From: Fulvia fulva
Taxonomy: Eukaryota; Ascomycota; Dothideomycetes; Mycosphaerellales; Mycosphaerellaceae
Direction: 5' to 3'
DNA: 64,000 nucleotides
Assembly: GCF_020509005.1 (NCBI RefSeq)
Contig: NC_063020.1
Coordinates: 2,666,001-2,730,000 of the forward strand
How positions within the stretch are numbered: the stretch's first letter is position 1; each line of letters starts with the position of its first letter. Of the stretch, positions 59,300 through 64,000 are shown piece after piece. The notes beneath the pieces were generated by a model, which worked only from the letters and a program-made list of their open reading frames with translations, was not told where the DNA came from and did not search any database. Position numbers and translations under genes: made by a program.

Positions 59300-60660
59300 T
59301 AATCGCGCGAACGCCTAATCATCCTTCAGTACCCTATCGTTATCCGATAATATCGTATCCGCTCTATTAAGACTATCCTCGACCGGCTTCCTTCGAGAAA
59401 CATATTGCCTACTTACCCTAGACCTAAGTCCGGCTAGTACTCGCGTATAATCCTTATAACTAAAGTTAGGTATTATTATAGGCTCTATAGGCTCTACTCG
59501 AGTATCGAATATATACGGAGTAGATTCTATTAGAGGTAAGGCTCGAGTCGACTTATTCGTAACGGTGTCTCTATTAATCCTAATCGTATTAAGTCCGAGC
59601 ACCTTAGCGTCTAGCGGTGACTAGTTATATAGAGCTACGAAACTTATAGGCGTAGACAACTCCGGCCGGCTATAGTAAAAGTCTATAATAGCGGCGGCTA
59701 CCCTCGTAAATAGGTCCTTAGTAGGTTACTAAGTTTTACTATCCTCTATATCCTAATATCCGACCTATTATACCTTGTACTATATGTCGACCTTACGCTT
59801 ATATCCCTTCTTTACCTTCCTAGTATACTTCCTCGTATATATATCTAAGATCTTATCTACCTCGGACTCGATCGCCGCGGATACTACTATAATGTCGGCC
59901 TCGGCATTAGCTTCCGTCGTATTAGGAACTATAACTACGGATAGCGGCGGTATAAGGTGCTGTCCCTCTAGCGGCGGTAGGTTAGTATCGTCGGCGCACT
60001 ATAATAGCGACGTATAGAAATAGTTATCGAGTCTAGCTAACGTATCGGAGAGCTTTAGCTTATAGGAGAGCTTCGAGGGCATGACTTCTACGATCTAGTA
60101 TAGTCTAGTTCATCGTCGATCTAGTTTCTTAGAAGGGCGTGTCGTACGGATGTTCTTCGTACTAAGGAATACCTAATCGCCTACCTTATAGTCGGGCGAG
60201 ATACGGCGATATCGGTTAGCGGCCTTAGCTTATAAGGCTTAGGACATTCTTATGTTCTCTTAGAGGAACTGATATAGCTCGTAAAGGCGTCGGGCGAATA
60301 CTTCGGCGGATTTGCTATCGAGTCGCTAAAGAGTCGTTATCTAGCGGCGATCCCCGCCTACCTATAAGTCGATACGTTCCGTAAACTCGGGGTTATATCT
60401 AAGGTTTACGTAGAAAGGTAAGACACCGGTAGTCTCTAATACCTAGTTATTAATAGCAAACTAAGCTAGGTATAGCTATTTAGCCTAGTCGCTCTATACC
60501 TTATTAACGTAGGCGCGTAAGTACTATTCTATATTCTAATTAGTACGCTTAGACTAACCGTCCGTCTCGGGGTAATATAATGAACTTAGCTTACGTTAGA
60601 TCCGTAGTATCTTATATAGCTACTTCAAGACGTGATCTTTATACTAATCCGGACTATCGA
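59300..60660 (-). pseudogene. Gyp-E pol C-terminus (integrase end, chromodomain)
   Basis: Minus strand reads the end of the integrase core (YYPETDG near 60,570; EYLRAYVN near 60,515; FAINN and ETTGVLPFYVN near 60,460-60,420). A C-terminal domain follows (YKVGD, stop, VFLSTKNIRTTRPSKKLDR near 60,195-60,115). Near 59,860-59,670 comes a chromodomain pattern (VDKILDIYTRK, KRKVDI, stop, YKV, IIDFYYSRPE). 59,315-59,602 remains open for 95 codons beyond it. The plus-strand frame 59,775-60,017 is antisense. Confidence 0.78.
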
Positions 60661-60879
60661 TCTCTACGCCAAAACACGATATATTCGAAAGCTCTTATTA
60701 AGGCTATTCTAACGATATATAAAGCAGGCCACTGCCCCTAGGACTAAGGGAGTTCTACCTTATTCAATCTAGATAGCTTAAAGCTCTCTTCACCCTATTT
60801 CTTCAGCTCTAAACGCCGCGGAGGTGCCTAGCTATATTAGGTAACTCCTAGGCAATAGTAGCCTAGGCTACGGTACTAA

Positions 60880-62120
60880 CGGCGCCTACGGCCCTATAGG
60901 CGAAGCCCCCCTAAGACAACTAGTAGCAACTTATAGAGGACGTAAAAAGTATAGAAACTAACGATTAGCTCCCTTACCGGTCTCTATAGGTAATAATCAC
61001 TTAGCTACGTACGGCGCTTATACTACCGTATTACCGAGGGTAATAAGAAATAAGGACGACGTCCTAGGCGATTAGTAAGGCCACCCGGAATCGACACCCC
61101 TATAGCTAGGCATCGGTCGCGGCATCGATACTAGGCCCCCGCCTAACGTACAATATAGTTACGATCCGTATTATAGTAAAGGAAGACTAGGCCGAAGTTA
61201 CGAAGCTATCGAATAAGGAGCTCGCCTAACGAATTAACTAACTAGGGGTAGTCGTAGTGAACTAATAGTATAACGGCACTCTATAGATCTATACTAGCTC
61301 TACTACTACTAGGAGGCACCTAGAGGCATAGCTATAGTAGGCATCTAAGGTTGCGGTATTAGCGAAGGTCTTAACGAAACAATTTACGATCCTAGTCTAC
61401 GACATACCTAAGGAGTTTAACCTAACTAACTAGGATTACCTACGCGCTCTCTAAGAGGACAACCCGGTCACTCTTAACTCTCTAATCTAGAAGGCGACTT
61501 GGCTCTATAGGAAATAGCTAGAAGGCAAGAAGGCCTCGGCGCTAATAGTATAGCTATAAGACGCGAAAGCGGCGGATCTAGCGATAGAACAAGGCCTAGT
61601 CTAGTAATATAGCCTTAAGATAGTAGAAAAGTACTCCTTATCCTTTCGTGTCCTCTAATACTTCAAATGCCAATAGTATAGACACCAAACCTATACGTAT
61701 ATAAACAAGTAGGCCTACTCGAACTATATAGGAGACTATATATCTAGGGACTATATATCGACTACGAGACGGTACGCGAACTGTCCGGAGTACTACCTAT
61801 CGTATAGTACGTAATACCTATAGCGGAAACTAGCGAAAAACAAGGCAATCACAAACAGAACCGTCGCCCTAAGATTCTACGGCGACCGTAAGGCTAGCCT
61901 ATACCGGAACTAACTAGCGGCGGTCGGGTATAAGCGCCCTAGGGCCGAGAACGATATAAAGGATACGTAACCTAGGGCGTACGGGAGGCCACGTACTCTA
62001 CTAGCTACGGCGAGGGAATCTAACTAGGCCCGGCTCCCCTTTAGTATATAGCTAATAGGCGTAGACTAGGACGTATAGGGTAGTAGGACATAGGACGATA
62101 TAGAGGAAATGATTGTCGAT
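60880..62120 (+). pseudogene. Line-B copy 2 ORF1 (gag-like, zinc knuckles eroded)
   Basis: ORF1 relic with three CCHC boxes between about 61,660 and 61,830, recognisable as FKCQ, stop, YRHQTYTY and the following SNYIGDYISRDY and ANCPEYYLSYS. Many of the Cys and His positions are now Tyr, in line with TGC/TGT/CAC to TAC/TAT. TAG stops replace Gln and Trp. Confidence 0.72.
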
Positions 62121-62139
62121 GCCGATAACTAGCCTCGAC

Positions 62140-64000
62140 ACGCTTAGTATCATCTAGTATAACGTTAACTATAGCAAGGATATAGTCTAGAACCATTTCC
62201 TATACGAGGCGGACCCGCGCGTCTACTACGTCCTTATAATCTAGGAGCTATAGATTAACCCGTACTATAAGAGACTAACGACCTACAAGTTACTAGGCTA
62301 TACGACATACCTACGAGGCGACGGTAGACCCCGTACGTGCTTCTATATTAGTAAGGACATACTAGAATCCGACTAGGAGGTAGTATACTACGTAGACGAA
62401 GAAGGCGGGGGCGATATTACCTCCCTCTACGTAGGTAGTACCTAGATACACAACCTATATATATAACCGCTAGCCTCGAGGTCTAGCCGCGACCTAGGGG
62501 TCTACAGACACCTAGACAGTGCGCTTAAGAGACAAGGGTGCCACATCGTAGTAGGAGACTTTAACATATACTACCCTTCCTAGGAAAGCCTTATATAGCC
62601 GTACCCTATAGCCGACGAAGTACTCGACTTAATAGCGAGCAACGTAATTGCCCTTAATACCCCGAAGGACCTAGGCACCTAGAAGAGAGGGGGACTCTAA
62701 GGCACGATTGACCTCTCCTAGATCTTAGATAGCTACTACTATACGGTCACCTACTATAGGATCGAACATAAACTCGAGGCGTCGTTAGACTATATACTAG
62801 TTAGGACCTCTATTACGATATAGATATAACGTATACTAGCGAGAACCCCTAAGCTAAACTAGGGAAAGGCCTACTAGGCTAATATCTAGGCGTACCTCGA
62901 TAACTCTAAGAGGCTAGTCTAGATTACGTAGTAGTAATACAATAGTAAAGACGAGATAGACGAAGTAGTCTAGGGGTTAATAGACGAAATAAGAAAAGCG
63001 ACCTTACTTTACGTTCCGCTTACCTAACTAACGATATAGTCTAAACTATACTAGACGCTAGAGTACACTACGGTAGTAAGAGAAGCAAGGAGAGCCCGCC
63101 GGGTATAGACGAGCAGCTATAGCGAGGAGGCCTAGAATGTATATAGAGAGGTATACTAATAGAAGAAAGCTATAATACGAAGGGAGAAAGCAGTCGGCTA
63201 GAGGGCTATAGTAGAAGAAATCGCCGGTAAGCTAGAGAGGATGTAGAAGCTAGCGAAATAGGCCCGATAGGACCCTATATAGGGCCCCTCCTTCTCTATC
63301 CTAGCGCTATAATCGCCTAGTAGCCCGGTTAGCGACCCCGAGGCTAAGGCGCGTCTACTAGCTAGCAAGTTCTTCCCGCCCCTAGTCGAGGCTAATCTAA
63401 GCGACATAAATAGCTCTACTCCCCTAGCCCCTAGTATCGCGGTCTAATAGGAGGTGTCCGAGGGAGAAGTTGCCGCTATACTAAGGAAGTTGCCGGCGAA
63501 GAAAGCCCCTAAGCCGGATAGGATCCTAAACGAGCTACTAAAGAAGTGTAGAGATCAACTAGCCCTAGTAGTTATAGCGATCTTTAACGCCTACCTATAG
63601 ACCGGATACTACCCGATAGCTTTTAAACAATCGACGACAGTAGTCCTACGTAAGCCGTAGAAGGAAGACTATACGTAGGTGAAGTCGTACCGCCTAATTG
63701 CGCTCCTTAACACTCTTAGGAAGGCGCTTAAGAAGCTAGTTATAACGAGACTCTCCGAGGCGGTAGAGGAACACTCCCTACTCCCGGACACTTAGATAGG
63801 TACGCGCCTATAGCGATCGACGCTATCCGCGATAGAACTTATCACCTCTTAGGTAAAGGCTATCTAGTATAAGAATAGGGACAAGGTAGTATCCTTACTT
63901 AGCCTAGACATATCGGGAGTCTTCGACTACGTATTATACCCGCGGCTACTCTATATCCTAAGGTCGAAAGGACTCCCTAAGTAGCTTATTAACTTCGTAC
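62140..64000 (+). pseudogene. Line-B copy 2 ORF2 (endonuclease, RT, partial)
   Basis: Endonuclease starts near 62,155 (YNV near the expected start), with TCFYISKD near 62,335-62,360 and a VVGDFNI-like segment near 62,550-62,570. RT runs from about 63,480 (KAPKPDRILNELLKK) through ALLNTLRKALKKLV near 63,700 to SLDISGVFDY near 63,900-63,930 and is cut by the window end. TAG stops throughout; 63,198-63,407 on the minus strand is an antisense open frame. Confidence 0.8.

Larger units (their letters stand above)
59081..60670 (-). mobile_element. Gyp-E: chromodomain Gypsy, 3' part only
   Basis: A 142-bp LTR at 59,081-59,222 (minus-strand start TATTACGGG after a purine tract) is followed inward by the C-terminal half of pol. 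The rest is missing where Line-B copy 2 begins at about 60,670. RIP-damaged. Confidence 0.8.
60671..64000 (+). mobile_element. Line-B copy 2: LINE, continues past window end, RIP-inactivated
   Basis: Plus-strand copy of the LINE at 19,191-22,934, starting about AAAACACGATATA at 60,671. Unlike copy 1 it keeps the zinc knuckles and whole endonuclease (about 61,531-62,575, deleted in copy 1). The 3' end lies outside the window. Confidence 0.87.

Noticed and set aside
59775..60017. 80-codon plus-strand open frame
   Set aside because: Antisense to the Gyp-E chromodomain region.
8790..64000. TAG as a reassigned sense codon (alternative genetic code)
   Set aside because: TAG sits at Gln and Trp sites alike, host genes at 1-8,736 need no reassignment, and the loss of CpA/TpG in noncoding LTRs shows mutation (RIP), not recoding.

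Overview
The window comes from a filamentous ascomycete (Pezizomycotina). Three things point there: a HET-domain gene, a short 52-nt spliceosomal intron, and a long block of transposable elements (TEs) carrying the transition damage of repeat-induced point mutation (RIP). No species can be named from the sequence alone.

Bases 1 to about 8,750 are ordinary host DNA with four genes. A YAT-family amino-acid permease (minus strand, running off the left edge) stands head to head with a DAO-type FAD-dependent oxidoreductase (plus); the pair looks like uptake plus oxidation of an amino acid or amine. About 3.8 kb with no gene I can recognise follows. Then come a type II haloacid-dehalogenase-like protein (minus, one intron) and, divergent from it, the 5' part of a HET-domain gene whose reading frame ends at the TE border.

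From about 8,760 to 64,000 everything is TE, mostly nested. Using LTR pairs, target-site duplications (TSDs) and in places an empty-site copy inside the window, I resolve this order. (1) A gag fragment, 8,760-9,890. (2) Gyp-B copy 2, a Gypsy fragment in pieces 9,891-10,641, 18,546-19,190 and 22,949-23,322. It is split by Gyp-A (10,642-18,545), by Line-B copy 1 (19,191-22,934, minus) and by Pogo-1 (23,323-23,883), which is itself cut by Cop-A (23,884 to about 27,735). (3) Line-A, about 27,735-32,646, almost free of RIP. (4) Gyp-D, 32,647-35,555 and 54,841-55,920, split by Cop-B (35,556-54,835). Cop-B contains Gyp-B copy 1 (39,565-46,985, minus) and Gyp-C (47,665-53,956, minus). (5) Cop-C (55,921 to about 59,080, minus) containing Pogo-2 (56,879-58,028). 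(6) Gyp-E (59,081 to about 60,670, minus). (7) Line-B copy 2 (about 60,671 past the window end).

Apart from Line-A, the TE block is short of CpA and TpG but rich in CpG and TpA. Gln and Trp codons have become TAG, so the gag and pol frames read as conserved protein broken by TAG stops. Line-A shows the opposite pattern: plenty of CpA/TpG and almost no CpG. Cop-A is also CpG-poor. At least two mutational histories therefore sit side by side.

I see no CRISPR array, rRNA or tRNA gene, and no new multigene system. The best leads are the contrasting dinucleotide signatures, the young LINE with its in-frame 16-bp tandem expansion and ATGA-coupled ORFs, and the chromodomain Gypsies that help explain why the elements pile up here.
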